A stretch of 25,260 nucleotides of DNA, from assembly GCA_030610745.1 (NCBI GenBank), contig JAUWRC010000006.1, forward strand, positions 1 through 25,260. Reading direction: 5' to 3'. Made by a program: the position numbers and the translations under genes. Numbering within the stretch: the stretch's first letter is position 1; the number at the start of each line of letters is the position of its first letter. This DNA comes from Clostridia bacterium (GTDB lineage: Bacteria > Aerophobota > Aerophobia > Aerophobales > AE-B3A). Below the pieces are notes generated by a model. It made no database searches. It worked only from the letters and a program-made list of their open reading frames with translations, and was not told the DNA's origin. Of the stretch, positions 5,942-13,601 are shown one piece after another.

Positions 5942-6896
5942 ATCCAAAAACCATTCCCTCTTTAATTTGATACCCCTTTACAAAATCATAGCCAGAGATG
6001 GGATTTCGGCCGGGCAATTGAAGTTTTTTAACTAACAAGAGTCCTTTTTCTCCCTTTACCAGAAAACCCTTCTCCTTCCATATTTTTATAATCTCACCCG
6101 GTTCAATTTTCCTTTTTTCTTCGAACCTTTCCTCTACTAATTCCGTTTGCCAGATTTTAATCCTGGTTTTTTCACCTCTTAGTTTGATAAAAGTGAAGGC
6201 ACCTGGATAAGGATTCAATCCCCTTACCAAATTGTGAATATTTCGAGAGGACATCTTCCACTTAATTAATCCATCTCTCTTTTCTATCTTAGGAGCATAG
6301 CTAGCCCGCCCGCTATCCTGAGCTCTATACTTAACCGAACCTTCCTCTATCATTTTTATTGCTTCCAAGAAAAGCTCTGCTCCTAATAAGGAGAGTTTTT
6401 CTTCCATGTCCCCACCTGTATCTGAAGAACCAATGGGCAGACTTCTTTGAATAATTATCCTTCCCTCATCCACCCCTTTTTCTATTTTTTGGATAGTTGC
6501 ACCTGTTTCTTTCTCTCCTTTTATTATTGCCCAGGGAATGGGGGCAGGACCCCTATAGCGCGGCAGAAGAGAAGGATGAAGATTTAAACAGCAGATTCTG
6601 GGAACCAGGAGAAATTCAGAAGAAAGAATTTGTCCAAAGGCTACCACTATTACGAGGTCTGGCGCAATCTTTCTCATTTCATAAATAAAAGCTCTGTTAT
6701 TTACACTCTCAGGTTGATAAAGGGAGAGGGCTTTTTCTTGGGCTAGTTTTTTTACGGGAGAAGATATAAATTTTTTCCCTCTTCCCGAGGGACGGTCAGG
6801 TTGAGTAACCACCCCAACCAGTTTCGTTCTCTGAATTAAAGTTTCTAAGGAAGGACAAGCAAACTTGGGAGTCCCCATAAAAACAGTACGTAACAC
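5940..6896 (-). CDS. fmt: Methionyl-tRNA formyltransferase
   Basis: Transfers the formyl group of 10-formyl-tetrahydrofolate to Met-tRNAfMet. The frame is open further upstream (to 7019), but homology begins at VFMGTPKFACPSLETL. The GTG at 6896 gives 318 residues, the usual family length, so I start there; the ribosome site is weak. Seen in order: TQPDRPSGRGK, the catalytic block CLNLHPSLLPRYRGPAPIPWAI (Asn, His, and downstream Asp in EKGVDEG), and GDMEEKLSLLGAEL. The C-terminal anticodon-binding domain includes RNIHNLVRGLNPYPGAF. The usual def neighbour is absent. Transcription is probably from the rpsU promoter at 7360-7387. Confidence 0.95.
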   Translation of the reverse strand: MLRTVFMGTPKFACPSLETLIQRTKLVGVVTQPDRPSGRGKKFISSPVKKLAQEKALSLYQPESVNNRAFIYEMRKIAPDLVIVVAFGQILSSEFLLVPRICCLNLHPSLLPRYRGPAPIPWAIIKGEKETGATIQKIEKGVDEGRIIIQRSLPIGSSDTGGDMEEKLSLLGAELFLEAIKMIEEGSVKYRAQDSGRASYAPKIEKRDGLIKWKMSSRNIHNLVRGLNPYPGAFTFIKLRGEKTRIKIWQTELVEERFEEKRKIEPGEIIKIWKEKGFLVKGEKGLLLVKKLQLPGRNPISGYDFVKGYQIKEGMVFG

Positions 6897-7094
6897 TACT
6901 CTACTCACTCTCTTATAAAAATCCCTGTCCTCACGCTCAAAGGAGAAGCTTTTTGAGTTGAACTTTAAACAGGGGGATCTTCTCAGGTATATCGTGTTTC
7001 CCGTTATTTTAAGATGCATTCCATACCTGAAGTACGGATCCCCATAACCAAGCGTTAGCTCAAAAGCTTTTCCTCGTTATCGCCAGGACAGGGG

Positions 7095-7325
7095 CTAATA
7101 ACTTCTTGTTCGCTGATTTTGCTGACGCCGACTTTGCAATTTCAACATATTTCTTTTTTGCCTTCGAATAGCTTTAAGTTTTTTTCTCCTTTTTCTCTCC
7201 GTAGGCTTTTCATACGCTCGATGTCTTTTAATTTCAGAATTTAAGCCAGATTGTTGACATTTTATCTTAAAACGCTTTAAGGCTTGAGAAAAAGAGTTGT
7301 AATCATCAATCTTAATTGTAACCAA
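7095..7325 (-). CDS. rpsU: 30S ribosomal protein S21
   Basis: Small basic protein of the 30S platform near the anti-Shine-Dalgarno end of 16S rRNA. The family pattern is clear: SFSQALKRFKIKCQQSG, then KRHRAYEKPTERKRRKK and a basic tail. The start needs care: a GTG at 7337 overlaps the AGGAGG ribosome site itself (7337-7342), so it cannot use it. The TTG at 7325, 11 bases downstream of AGGAGG, gives 76 residues beginning VTIKIDD, which fits the family N-terminus better. It has its own promoter right after pnp, and fmt follows 198 bases later. Confidence 0.88.
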   Translation of the reverse strand: MVTIKIDDYNSFSQALKRFKIKCQQSGLNSEIKRHRAYEKPTERKRRKKLKAIRRQKRNMLKLQSRRQQNQRTRSY

Positions 7326-7359
7326 AAATTCTCGCACCTCCTCCCCTTACTTTGTTTAT

Positions 7360-7387
7360 AGTATAGTAAATACCTACAAAAAGTCAA
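7360..7387 (-). promoter_or_regulatory. Promoter of rpsU (and probably fmt)
   Basis: Minus strand TTGACT (7387-7382), 16 bases, TATACT (7365-7360), between the pnp stop and the rpsU ribosome site. Confidence 0.6.
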
Positions 7388-7395
7388 GAAATGCC

Positions 7396-9492
7396 TCAGT
7401 GTTCTTCTGCTTCTTTCTTACTAAGATTCAATCTCCCAAATTCATCGATCTTAATAAGTTTAACCTTAATCTCATCTCCCACCTTCACTGCATCGGAAAC
7501 ATTCTTAATAAATTTATTGCTTAATTGTGAGACATGAACTAAACCCTCTTTACCTGGTGCAATTTCTACAAAAGCCCCAAAATCAGTTATTCGCCTTACT
7601 TTACCTGTATAAATTTCTCCTACCTCAGGGTCCCTAATTATTCCCTTTATCATGGCTAGAGCCTTCTCGCCCCCTTCTGCGATAAGAGAAGAAACGGTAA
7701 CCTTTCCCTCCACATCATCTATATCAATCTGTGCTCCTGTCTCTTTTATTATCCCTTTAATAACCTTCCCTCCCGGACCAATGAGACTACTGATTTTATC
7801 AAAGGGAATAGAAAGAGTAGTGATTCTAGGAGCATGGTCAGAAAGCTGGGGTCGGGACTCTTTTATTACCATTTTCATTTGCTCCAATATAAAGGCACGA
7901 GCCTTTTTTGCCTTATTCAGAGCCTCTTCTAATACTTGAATATCAACTCCGGAAATTTTAATATCTAACTGAAGGGCAGTAATAGCCTCTTTTGTTCCGG
8001 CAACCTTAAAATCCATATCTCCCAGATGATCCTCCATGCCCTGAATATCGGTTAAGACAACGGTTTTATCTTCTTCTTTAATTAAACCTATCCCTACCCC
8101 GGCTACCGGCTCAGATATAGGAACACCGGCGTCCATTAGAGAAAGACTCCCTCCACAAACAGAAGCCATAGAGGAAGAACCATTAGATTCCAGAATATCT
8201 GAGACTAATCTAATGGTATAAGGAAAAGAATTACTCTCGGGTAAAATTGGCAGAAGAGCCTTTTCCGCTAGAGAACCGTGTCCAATTTCTCTTCTTCCAG
8301 GCCCTCGCAGAAATCGGGCTTCTCCTGTGGAAAAAGGAAGAAAATTATAATGGAACATAAATGCTTTGGAAATTTCTTCCTTCTGCAATCCATTAATTCT
8401 CTGCTCATCGGCAGAACTGCCTAAGGTGGTTACGACCAGGGCTTGGGTCCCCCCGCGGGTAAAAAGTCCCGAGCCATGAACCCGTGGCAATATCCCTACC
8501 TCACAGGAAATAGGTCTGACTTCATCCATACCCCGCAAATCCCATCTTTTTCCTTCCTTGATTATTAGCTCTCTCATCCTTTTCTTTTTTAGCTCATTGA
8601 GAACATCCAGAAATTCGGACTCTTTCCCAGGATAATCACATAAAAACTTTCCCAGAACCTCCTCTTTGAGTTTTTCCAGCTCGGCTTCTTTCTTTTTCTT
8701 ATCCCAATCCTTATCAATGGCTTCAACTTGAGCTTGAGCAAAGCCTATGACTTTCTCTCTGAGCTCCTCCTCAACCTCGTAAAGAGGAAACTCTCTTTTC
8801 TCTTTTTTAATAAGGGAAACAAATTCCTCTTCTATTTCGATTACTTTCTTAATATAGGAATGCCCTTCCCGGAAGGCCTTTAATATAACTTCCTCTCCAA
8901 GCTTATCAGCCTGTCCTTCCACCATCATTAATCCCTCTTTGTTTCCTACTACTACTAAATTTAGCTCACTTTGCTCTAACTCATCATCGCGGGGATTGAA
9001 AACAAATTCTTCTTTTATTCTTCCTATTCTTACTCCCCCCATAAGCTCGATAAAAGGCAAGCCAGATATGGATAATGCAAGAGAGGCTCCTACAAGAGCT
9101 AAAATAGCCGGTTGATTAGATTCGCTAGCCGATAGCACAGTAGCAATTACCTGAATCTCATTTCTAAATCCCTTTGGAAAAAGAGGGCGGATAGACCTAT
9201 CTATTAGCCGAGAGGATAAAATCTCTGCATCAGAAGGTCTTCCTTCTCTTTTGAAAAAACCTCCGGGAATCTTTCCTGCTGCATAGGCCCTCTCGCGATA
9301 ATCCACTGTTAAAGGAACAAATCCTTGATCTTCCCTGGCAGTGGGAGAGATGACCGCGGTAACCAAAACTATAGTCTCCCCATATTGAACCAACACAGCT
9401 CCACCACTTTTTTTAGCTATCTTACCTGTCTCCAGAATTAAGTCTTTATCTCCTAACTTTTTTTCTATTCTAACCGTATTGTTTTCTTTCAT
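7396..9492 (-). CDS. pnp: Polyribonucleotide nucleotidyltransferase (PNPase)
   Basis: Phosphorolytic 3'-5' exoribonuclease, a trimer in the RNA degradosome and mRNA turnover. The 698 residues are full length. The first RNase PH domain contains FFKREGRPSDAEILSSRLIDRSIRPLF, and a helical linker follows. The second, catalytic PH domain has SDILESNGSSSMASVCGG and the paired aspartates of HLGDMDFKVAGT. A KH domain at about 561-620 has GxxG loop IGPGGK. An S1 domain runs from 624 to about 694 (YTGKVRRITDFGAFVEI, GLVHVSQL). It starts 4 nt after rpsO, the conserved rpsO-pnp arrangement, and shares that promoter. In Enterobacteria this pair is controlled by RNase III and PNPase itself; no such hairpin is obvious here. 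Confidence 0.98.
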   Translation of the reverse strand: MKENNTVRIEKKLGDKDLILETGKIAKKSGGAVLVQYGETIVLVTAVISPTAREDQGFVPLTVDYRERAYAAGKIPGGFFKREGRPSDAEILSSRLIDRSIRPLFPKGFRNEIQVIATVLSASESNQPAILALVGASLALSISGLPFIELMGGVRIGRIKEEFVFNPRDDELEQSELNLVVVGNKEGLMMVEGQADKLGEEVILKAFREGHSYIKKVIEIEEEFVSLIKKEKREFPLYEVEEELREKVIGFAQAQVEAIDKDWDKKKKEAELEKLKEEVLGKFLCDYPGKESEFLDVLNELKKKRMRELIIKEGKRWDLRGMDEVRPISCEVGILPRVHGSGLFTRGGTQALVVTTLGSSADEQRINGLQKEEISKAFMFHYNFLPFSTGEARFLRGPGRREIGHGSLAEKALLPILPESNSFPYTIRLVSDILESNGSSSMASVCGGSLSLMDAGVPISEPVAGVGIGLIKEEDKTVVLTDIQGMEDHLGDMDFKVAGTKEAITALQLDIKISGVDIQVLEEALNKAKKARAFILEQMKMVIKESRPQLSDHAPRITTLSIPFDKISSLIGPGGKVIKGIIKETGAQIDIDDVEGKVTVSSLIAEGGEKALAMIKGIIRDPEVGEIYTGKVRRITDFGAFVEIAPGKEGLVHVSQLSNKFIKNVSDAVKVGDEIKVKLIKIDEFGRLNLSKKEAEEH

Positions 9493-9496
9493 TTAA

Positions 9497-9766
9497 TTAC
9501 CTTCTTAGTCCTAATGTTTTTATAATTTTCTTATATCTTCCCTGGCCCTCACCTTTAAGATAATCGAGAAGCTTGCGCCGCCGCATAACTAACTGTAGAA
9601 GCCCCCTTTTAGAACTCTGATCTTTTTTATGCTCTGCAAGATGGGCGGTCAGATTTTTGATTCGTTCGCTGAGCAGTGCTACTTGAACCTCAGATGAGCC
9701 ACTATCAGTAGAATGATGGGCAAACTTTTCTCTTAATTCCTTCTTCTTTACCTTAGTAATACTCAT
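9497..9766 (-). CDS. rpsO: 30S ribosomal protein S15
   Basis: Binds the 16S rRNA three-way junction early in 30S assembly. The 89 residues are the exact family length, with HSTDSGSSEVQVALLSERIKNLT, HKKDQSSKRGLLQLV and RRRKLLDYLK all conserved. GGGAG precedes the ATG. It is the first gene of the rpsO-pnp operon with its own promoter at 9801-9828. Confidence 0.98.
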   Translation of the reverse strand: MSITKVKKKELREKFAHHSTDSGSSEVQVALLSERIKNLTAHLAEHKKDQSSKRGLLQLVMRRRKLLDYLKGEGQGRYKKIIKTLGLRR

Positions 9767-9800
9767 TTTTCACATACTCCCTTTTTCCTTGTTTCTTCTC

Positions 9801-9828
9801 ATATTACCATATTTTATATTAATGTAAA
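9801..9828 (-). promoter_or_regulatory. Promoter of rpsO-pnp
   Basis: Minus strand TTTACA (9828-9823), 16 bases, TAATAT (9806-9801). TGG directly before the -10 makes it an extended -10 promoter. The start codon lies 35 bases downstream. Confidence 0.58.
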
Positions 9829-9840
9829 GGAAAACGGAAA

Positions 9841-9875
9841 AAGCTGTAAGCCTTAAGCTGTAAGCTATAAGAAAA
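9841..9875. repeat. AAGCTGT-type heptad array
   Basis: Five 7-nt units: AAGCTGT, AAGCCTT, then AAGCTGT again, AAGCTAT and AAGAAAA, just upstream of the rpsO promoter. Confidence 0.6.
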
Positions 9876-9893
9876 AGAAGCAAAGATTAGAAA

Positions 9894-9943
9894 GTAGCGG
9901 TGGCATTTATGCCACAATAATGTGCGATAAATCGCACCGCTAC
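9894..9943. repeat. Three-stem palindromic element
   Basis: Outer arms GTAGCG (9894-9899) and CGCTAC (9938-9943) enclose two perfect 7-bp hairpins: GTGGCAT/ATGCCAC (9900-9915) and GTGCGAT/ATCGCAC (9922-9937), joined by six bases. RNA or single-stranded DNA could fold into a Y. It lies between the end of the pseudopilin operon and rpsO and may act as a terminator or processing site, although no T-run follows. CCGCTAC-type heptads continue to 9957. Confidence 0.6.
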
Positions 9944-9956
9944 TACCCGCTATACG

Positions 9957-10556
9957 CTAAGAAGTAGGGAGAGTTACAATGGTAGATAAGCTTAAAGGTG
10001 CTTCCAGGTATTTTTCATCCTGAGTAATAATGGTAATCTTTACCGCTTGAGGGAGAGCATCGTCGGTAGTATTATACGAAGTTCCCCTGGTTGAATCCCA
10101 TCTTTCCTGCCAGGTGTCTCCATCATAATATAAGAAACTTAGATCTAAGACATTATCAGCCAGTACAGCCGCAGCTCCACCTTGACCAAAAAAAGGATCC
10201 AGACAAGCTTTTATTCGCCTTAATAACTCACGGTGGGATGATAAACTATAACCTATTTCACATAAATCAAATTCGCCTTTCTTGCTTACCTTATTTGAGA
10301 CAGAAATATAATTTAAAGTGGTTTTATCTCCTTCAAATATGAGGTGAGGATCGCCAGAGCTAATTAAAGCACACCTTATCTCCCGACTCATCACATCCAA
10401 ACTTATACGGATGCTTTGATACATCCGCGTACGTACATTTCCTTTCTCCCAGGCAGAGGAGCTTTTCCAAAAAACATGATAAAAGACCCCCATTAAGAAA
10501 GCTAAAATAGTAGTAGCTATAATAACTTCTATTAAAGTAAACCCTGTTTCTTTCAT
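9957..10556 (-). CDS. Type II secretion minor pseudopilin, GspJ/PilW-like
   Basis: 199 residues with N-terminal prepilin signal METG/FTLIEVIIATTILAFLMGVFY (split here at the predicted cleavage after Gly5; Glu at mature position 5). The body is beta-rich with RISLDVMSREIRCALI and LDLSFLYYDGDTWQERWDS, which is GspJ-like. Family members form the tip complex of the pseudopilus with GspI, GspK and GspH. It is the last gene of the four-gene operon and its ATG overlaps the preceding stop by one base. No GspK-like gene follows; repeats begin at its stop codon, which lies within CGCTA repeat sequence. Confidence 0.85.
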   Translation of the reverse strand: MKETGFTLIEVIIATTILAFLMGVFYHVFWKSSSAWEKGNVRTRMYQSIRISLDVMSREIRCALISSGDPHLIFEGDKTTLNYISVSNKVSKKGEFDLCEIGYSLSSHRELLRRIKACLDPFFGQGGAAAVLADNVLDLSFLYYDGDTWQERWDSTRGTSYNTTDDALPQAVKITIITQDEKYLEAPLSLSTIVTLPTS

Positions 10557-11077
10557 TAGTCTTTCTTAGCTAAATAGGTGACAAATTCTAAATACCGCCA
10601 GCCGCTTTCATCCTCATCATCTTCATACTCATCCTCATCACTCATTCTTCGCCCACCATACAAAATTCGCACTTTCACCTTACGAAGATAAGGAGTGCTG
10701 GTATCCCACCATTCCAGCCGGTATCTATATCCCTTGTATTCTTTAAATTTTCCCTCCCCTACCCCATAACCGGCAACCCCATTAGAAAATTCAGATGAAG
10801 CATTATCACTTGCCTCATCAAAGATTGAAGGCCCTACAGAGTCTTTTCTATCAGAGTCAGCCTCAGAGGGATAAGCAGCACTCAAATCGTCATACCCTTT
10901 TCTCTTTATCTCCTCCATCATTTGCTGTCCTAAAAGAGCAGCTGTAGAACATTGTTCTGCTGCCTCTTTTGCTCGAAGACCTAAGGGAAAAATTTGAACT
11001 ATCATCAAAAGACCTACGGATAAAACAGCGGCTGCAACAATAACTTCAAAAAGAGTAAAACCTGCTCTTGAATTCAT
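10556..11077 (-). CDS. Type II secretion minor pseudopilin, GspI/PilV-like
   Basis: 173 residues with prepilin signal MNSRAG/FTLFEVIVAAAVLSVGLLMI, then GLRAKEAAEQCSTAALLGQQMMEEI, which is typical of GspI/PilV. The body is glycine- and serine-rich (ASSEFSNGVAGYGVGEG). An unusual acidic run, DEDEYEDDEDES, near residues 145-157 sits between beta strands and may bind cations. It begins 3 nt after the GspH-like stop. It would be processed by the prepilin peptidase at 27-878. Confidence 0.85.
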   Translation of the reverse strand: MNSRAGFTLFEVIVAAAVLSVGLLMIVQIFPLGLRAKEAAEQCSTAALLGQQMMEEIKRKGYDDLSAAYPSEADSDRKDSVGPSIFDEASDNASSEFSNGVAGYGVGEGKFKEYKGYRYRLEWWDTSTPYLRKVKVRILYGGRRMSDEDEYEDDEDESGWRYLEFVTYLAKKD

Positions 11078-11080
11078 GGG

Positions 11081-11593
11081 TTAATGCTTTTCTGGATACA
11101 CCTTAGCATAACCAGTGGTACTGGCTATGGTTATAGTATACCATTTTCGGTTACCTTTACCTTGAAGATAAATGGAGCCAGCCTCAGCTGTTCCTTGAGG
11201 ATAGAAAGAGAAACTATTATCATCAGGATTATCAAATTCTACTATCCCATCTTCCTCTCCTCTTTTATAAAGCTTAGGATCGGCAAAGATTATATTTTCC
11301 TCAAGTGATCGCTTCTCTTCTAAAACATTACCTTCCTTATTCTCTACCCAATATTTCCTCTTCTTTGGATTGAAAACGACCCTGTACACTTCCCTTTTAG
11401 TTATAGCTAATCGACGAGCCCATCTTAAGGTAGAAACAATATCCTCAGCCGAATCCTTTAAGCGGTGGCTCGAAAGAAAATTACCGATGGAAGGAATAGA
11501 TACAGCAATAATTGCACTAATAATAGCTAATACTACAATCAACTCTATCAAGGTATATCCGAAGCTTTTTAACCTACCAGTTGTTGATGTCAT
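11081..11593 (-). CDS. Type II secretion pseudopilin, GspH/FimT-like
   Basis: 170 residues. A longer-than-usual polar leader (MTSTTGRLKSFG) precedes YTLIELIVVLAIISAIIAVSIPSIGNFL. Tyr rather than Phe at mature position 1 is tolerated; Glu at position 5 is present. Downstream, LKDSAEDIVSTLRWARRLAITKREVYRVVFNPKKRKYWV is the classic GspH/FimT pattern. Its start overlaps the preceding gene by 20 nt, indicating translational coupling. Confidence 0.87.
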   Translation of the reverse strand: MTSTTGRLKSFGYTLIELIVVLAIISAIIAVSIPSIGNFLSSHRLKDSAEDIVSTLRWARRLAITKREVYRVVFNPKKRKYWVENKEGNVLEEKRSLEENIIFADPKLYKRGEEDGIVEFDNPDDNSFSFYPQGTAEAGSIYLQGKGNRKWYTITIASTTGYAKVYPEKH

Positions 11594-12194
11594 CCTCTAG
11601 ATATCCGTTTGCTGCACCTGGCCCATTAGGATTTAGCTCATCTACAATCTTATCACCATCGTCATCTATCTCATTTTGACAATAGTCTCCATCGGCAAAT
11701 CCATCCCCATCAATATCATCAGTCCCTGTTTTCCCATCAAAGCCTTTAGAATAAATATCATAACTACTTTTATTATGAAAAGGAGGCCAAGTGAGAGGAT
11801 TTTCATCAATATCAGCTTTATAGAAATAAATATGAACACGGTCACCCTGCCCCTTATGCCAGGGATCAAGAATTTCACCATAATTATTTATCTGCTTATC
11901 CTTGAACTCTAGGTAAGGCCCCCTCCATTCTGGGTTATTATAGATAGGATCGGCAGGATCGGGACATAAAGCTTCTCTTAGAGAAGCAGAACCTTTCTCA
12001 TCAGGAGGATAGTGGCCTGTGTCAATTTTATACATACTTATAGCCGTCTCTAACTGAGCAATAAAGGACTTTGCCGCTGCCCTTTTTGCTCGTTCCCTAA
12101 CTTGAAGGAAGTTAACAACAGCTAGGCTGGATAAAATAGTAATCACTGCCACTACTATCAAAAGCTCTATTAAGGTAAACCCTCTCCTTTGCAT
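11574..12194 (-). CDS. Major pseudopilin, GspG-like, with calcium-loop C-terminus
   Basis: 206 residues with signal MQRRG/FTLIELLIVVAVITILSSLAVVNFLQ and the GspG body AAAKSFIAQLETAISMYKIDTGHYPPDEKGSASLREAL, GPYLEF and ILDPWHKGQG. Canonical GspG ends soon after the calcium-binding SKGFDGKTGTDDI region. Here about 40 residues are added, including DIDGDGFADGD and EIDDDGDKIVDE, which resemble thrombospondin type 3/dockerin DxDxDG calcium loops. First gene of the operon G-H-I-J. No secretin or ATPase is in the window, so the machine would be completed elsewhere. Confidence 0.88.
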   Translation of the reverse strand: MQRRGFTLIELLIVVAVITILSSLAVVNFLQVRERAKRAAAKSFIAQLETAISMYKIDTGHYPPDEKGSASLREALCPDPADPIYNNPEWRGPYLEFKDKQINNYGEILDPWHKGQGDRVHIYFYKADIDENPLTWPPFHNKSSYDIYSKGFDGKTGTDDIDGDGFADGDYCQNEIDDDGDKIVDELNPNGPGAANGYLEDDINNW

Positions 12195-12212
12195 CTTCTC
12201 ATCCCCTAAATT

Positions 12213-12312
12213 CGTTGCTCGTTGTTCGTCGCTTGTATCTCGTACCCCCCACCCTTTTTCAGGTTACGAATTTTGAGTCATAATTTTTACTATTCGCTAA
12301 TACTAATTGTCT
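12213..12312. repeat. Two heptad arrays upstream of the pseudopilin operon
   Basis: 12213-12247 has five CGTTGCT/CGTCGCT-family units. 12264-12312 has seven units of a different family (TTACGAA, TTTTGAG, then TCATAAT, TTTTACT and others). Both lie in the predicted leader of the pseudopilin mRNA. Confidence 0.55.
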
Positions 12313-12342
12313 GGAATTTAGCAGACAGCAAAAGATTGTCAA
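12308..12342 (-). promoter_or_regulatory. Possible promoter of the pseudopilin operon with overlapping palindrome
   Basis: Minus strand TTGACA (12342-12337), 16 bases, TAAATT (12320-12315): a perfect -35 and a weak -10. Palindrome TGTCTG-N8-CAGACA (12308-12327) spans the -10, suggesting a bound regulator. Confidence 0.42.
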
Positions 12343-12420
12343 GGAATGTGAGGGTGACCCGTTGCCATGACCCACGGCCTGAACAACATAGGACACAATA
12401 CGAGATATAAGCAATGAGAG

Positions 12421-12469
12421 CGATAATGTTCAAAGTGCATTATGGCTTTTGAAAAAATGAACATTATCG
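12421..12469. repeat. Inverted repeat with 12-bp arms
   Basis: CGATAATGTTCA (12421-12432) and TGAACATTATCG (12458-12469) are perfect inverted copies 25 bases apart, about 110 bases upstream of the sigma-54 site. They could be an activator-binding pair or an RNA hairpin over the small ORF's start. Confidence 0.5.
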
Positions 12470-12549
12470 AACGTCTTATTTTAAGTAAAGAGACTTTAAT
12501 AGAAACCGGCAAACCAGAAAAGAAAAAGTATAGTTCCATTTTTGAGTGA
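12442..12549 (+). CDS. Possible 35-residue small protein
   Basis: ATG to TGA encodes MAFEKMNIIERLILSKETL followed by a lysine-rich stretch and YSSIFE. The composition looks protein-like but no ribosome site is evident, and the 5' end lies inside the inverted repeat. It ends 22 bases before the sigma-54 promoter. It may be a leader peptide, a gene remnant or chance. Otherwise 12343-12571 shows no gene. Confidence 0.25.
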   Translation: MAFEKMNIIERLILSKETLIETGKPEKKKYSSIFE

Positions 12550-12571
12550 GTTTTACTCATTTTTAAAAATT

Positions 12572-12586
12572 TGGCACAGAAATTGC
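12572..12586 (+). promoter_or_regulatory. Sigma-54 (RpoN) promoter
   Basis: TGGCAC, five bases, TTGC: exact agreement with the -24/-12 consensus, with ten bases between the GG and GC. It lies 42 bases upstream of the receiver-domain gene. A short palindrome TGAGT-N7-ACTCA (about 12543-12559) just upstream might bind an activator. Confidence 0.75.
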
Positions 12587-12628
12587 CTCTTTATAGAAAA
12601 AAGTAAATAAAAAGGGAGACGGAGAAAA

Positions 12629-13024
12629 ATGATCGAAAAACAAAAATATATTCTAGTAGTTGATGATGAAGCAAATGTGCGAGCTGTATTTTCAGATGTT
12701 TTAAAAAGGGAAGGCTATCGTGTAAGAAGTGTGGAAGATGGCTATAAAGCCATAATAGCGGTGGAGGAAGAAAATTTTGATTTGATTCTTGTTGACCTTG
12801 GAATGCCTCAGATGAATGGAATCCAGACTTTGGAGAATATAAAAAAGAAAAAGCCCGGGCTTCCGGTTATCATTCATACAGAATATGGATCTATAACTAC
12901 TGCAGTGGAAGCTATGAAAAAAGGAGCAGTCGATTATCTTAACAAGCCATTTTCTCCCAAGGAATTAAAACTGAGTATCAAAAATGCCCTTGACCAAAAA
13001 TATAAGGAAGCATCCCCTGTTTGA
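12629..13024 (+). CDS. Stand-alone response-regulator receiver domain
   Basis: 131 residues, only a receiver domain of the CheY fold. Acidic pocket D12/D13 (VVDDE), phosphoacceptor D56 (LILVDLGMP), Thr84 (HTEYG) and Lys107 (NKPF) are all present. TAVEAMKKGAVDYLNKPFSPKEL is typical of NtrC-family receivers, but there is no AAA+ or DNA-binding domain. Output must be through protein contact. GGGAGACGGAG is the ribosome site, and a perfect sigma-54 promoter lies upstream, so an RpoN activator elsewhere switches it on. There is no histidine kinase nearby. Roles in motility, pilus control or phosphorelay are possible but not shown. Confidence 0.93.
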   Translation: MIEKQKYILVVDDEANVRAVFSDVLKREGYRVRSVEDGYKAIIAVEEENFDLILVDLGMPQMNGIQTLENIKKKKPGLPVIIHTEYGSITTAVEAMKKGAVDYLNKPFSPKELKLSIKNALDQKYKEASPV

Positions 13025-13121
13025 TAAGGGGCTTGAATACGGTTAACATATTACCGAAAATCAAAGAAAGTGGCGGTAATGATGTTCGCTTTCATAAGTT
13101 CAGCCGGGTTAGTTCTTGCCT

Positions 13122-13601
13122 CTAGGTAAATTTTTCTAAAAGCTTTTCTTTCACTAAATCGGGAATCAAACCCTCTGCATTCCCTCCTAACTTAACAATC
13201 TCTTTAATTATGCCGGAGGAGAGATAGGAATAGCGCTGGTCGGTCATAAGGTAGATAGTCTGGATATCAGGATTAAGCTTCCTATTCATTAAATCCATTT
13301 GAAATTCATATTCAAAATCTGACAGAGCCCGCAGTCCCCGAATTACAAAGCGAACTCCCTTTTCCTTCGCATACTGAACAAGTAAACCCTGAAAACTCTC
13401 TACTTCTATACCCTTAGAGACACTAAAAAGCTCTTTTATCATCTCTACTCTTTCCCCGGCTGTAAATAAAAAAGTCTTCAATGGGTTATTATTCACAGCG
13501 ACAATTACCTTATCAAACAAACCTTGAGTTCTTTTTATAATATCTAAATGCCCATTGGTGATAGGGTCAAAGCTGCCTGGATAGATAGCAATTTTAGGCA
13601 T
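13122..13601 (-). CDS. coaD: Phosphopantetheine adenylyltransferase
   Basis: Penultimate step of coenzyme A synthesis: 4'-phosphopantetheine + ATP to dephospho-CoA. The 159 residues are the usual length. Nucleotidyltransferase motif GSFDPITNGH (9-18, TxGH), FVIRGLRALSDFEYEFQM (85-102) and SSGIIKE (128-134, the family's ISSS-VKE equivalent) are all intact. The ATG lies within the last codons of the upstream Nudix gene (8-nt overlap), implying translational coupling. Confidence 0.97.
   Translation of the reverse strand: MPKIAIYPGSFDPITNGHLDIIKRTQGLFDKVIVAVNNNPLKTFLFTAGERVEMIKELFSVSKGIEVESFQGLLVQYAKEKGVRFVIRGLRALSDFEYEFQMDLMNRKLNPDIQTIYLMTDQRYSYLSSGIIKEIVKLGGNAEGLIPDLVKEKLLEKFT

Noticed and set aside
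6897..7019. Upstream extension of the fmt reading frame by 41 codons
   Set aside because: The residues do not match formyltransferases, and family homology starts right after the GTG at 6896, giving a normal 318-residue protein.
7326..7337. GTG at 7337 as the rpsU start
   Set aside because: It overlaps the AGGAGG ribosome site, which could not then serve it; the TTG at 7325 is better placed.
13025..13121. Terminator between the receiver gene and coaD
   Set aside because: Only a 4-bp CGGT/ACCG hairpin without a T-run is visible, too weak to call.
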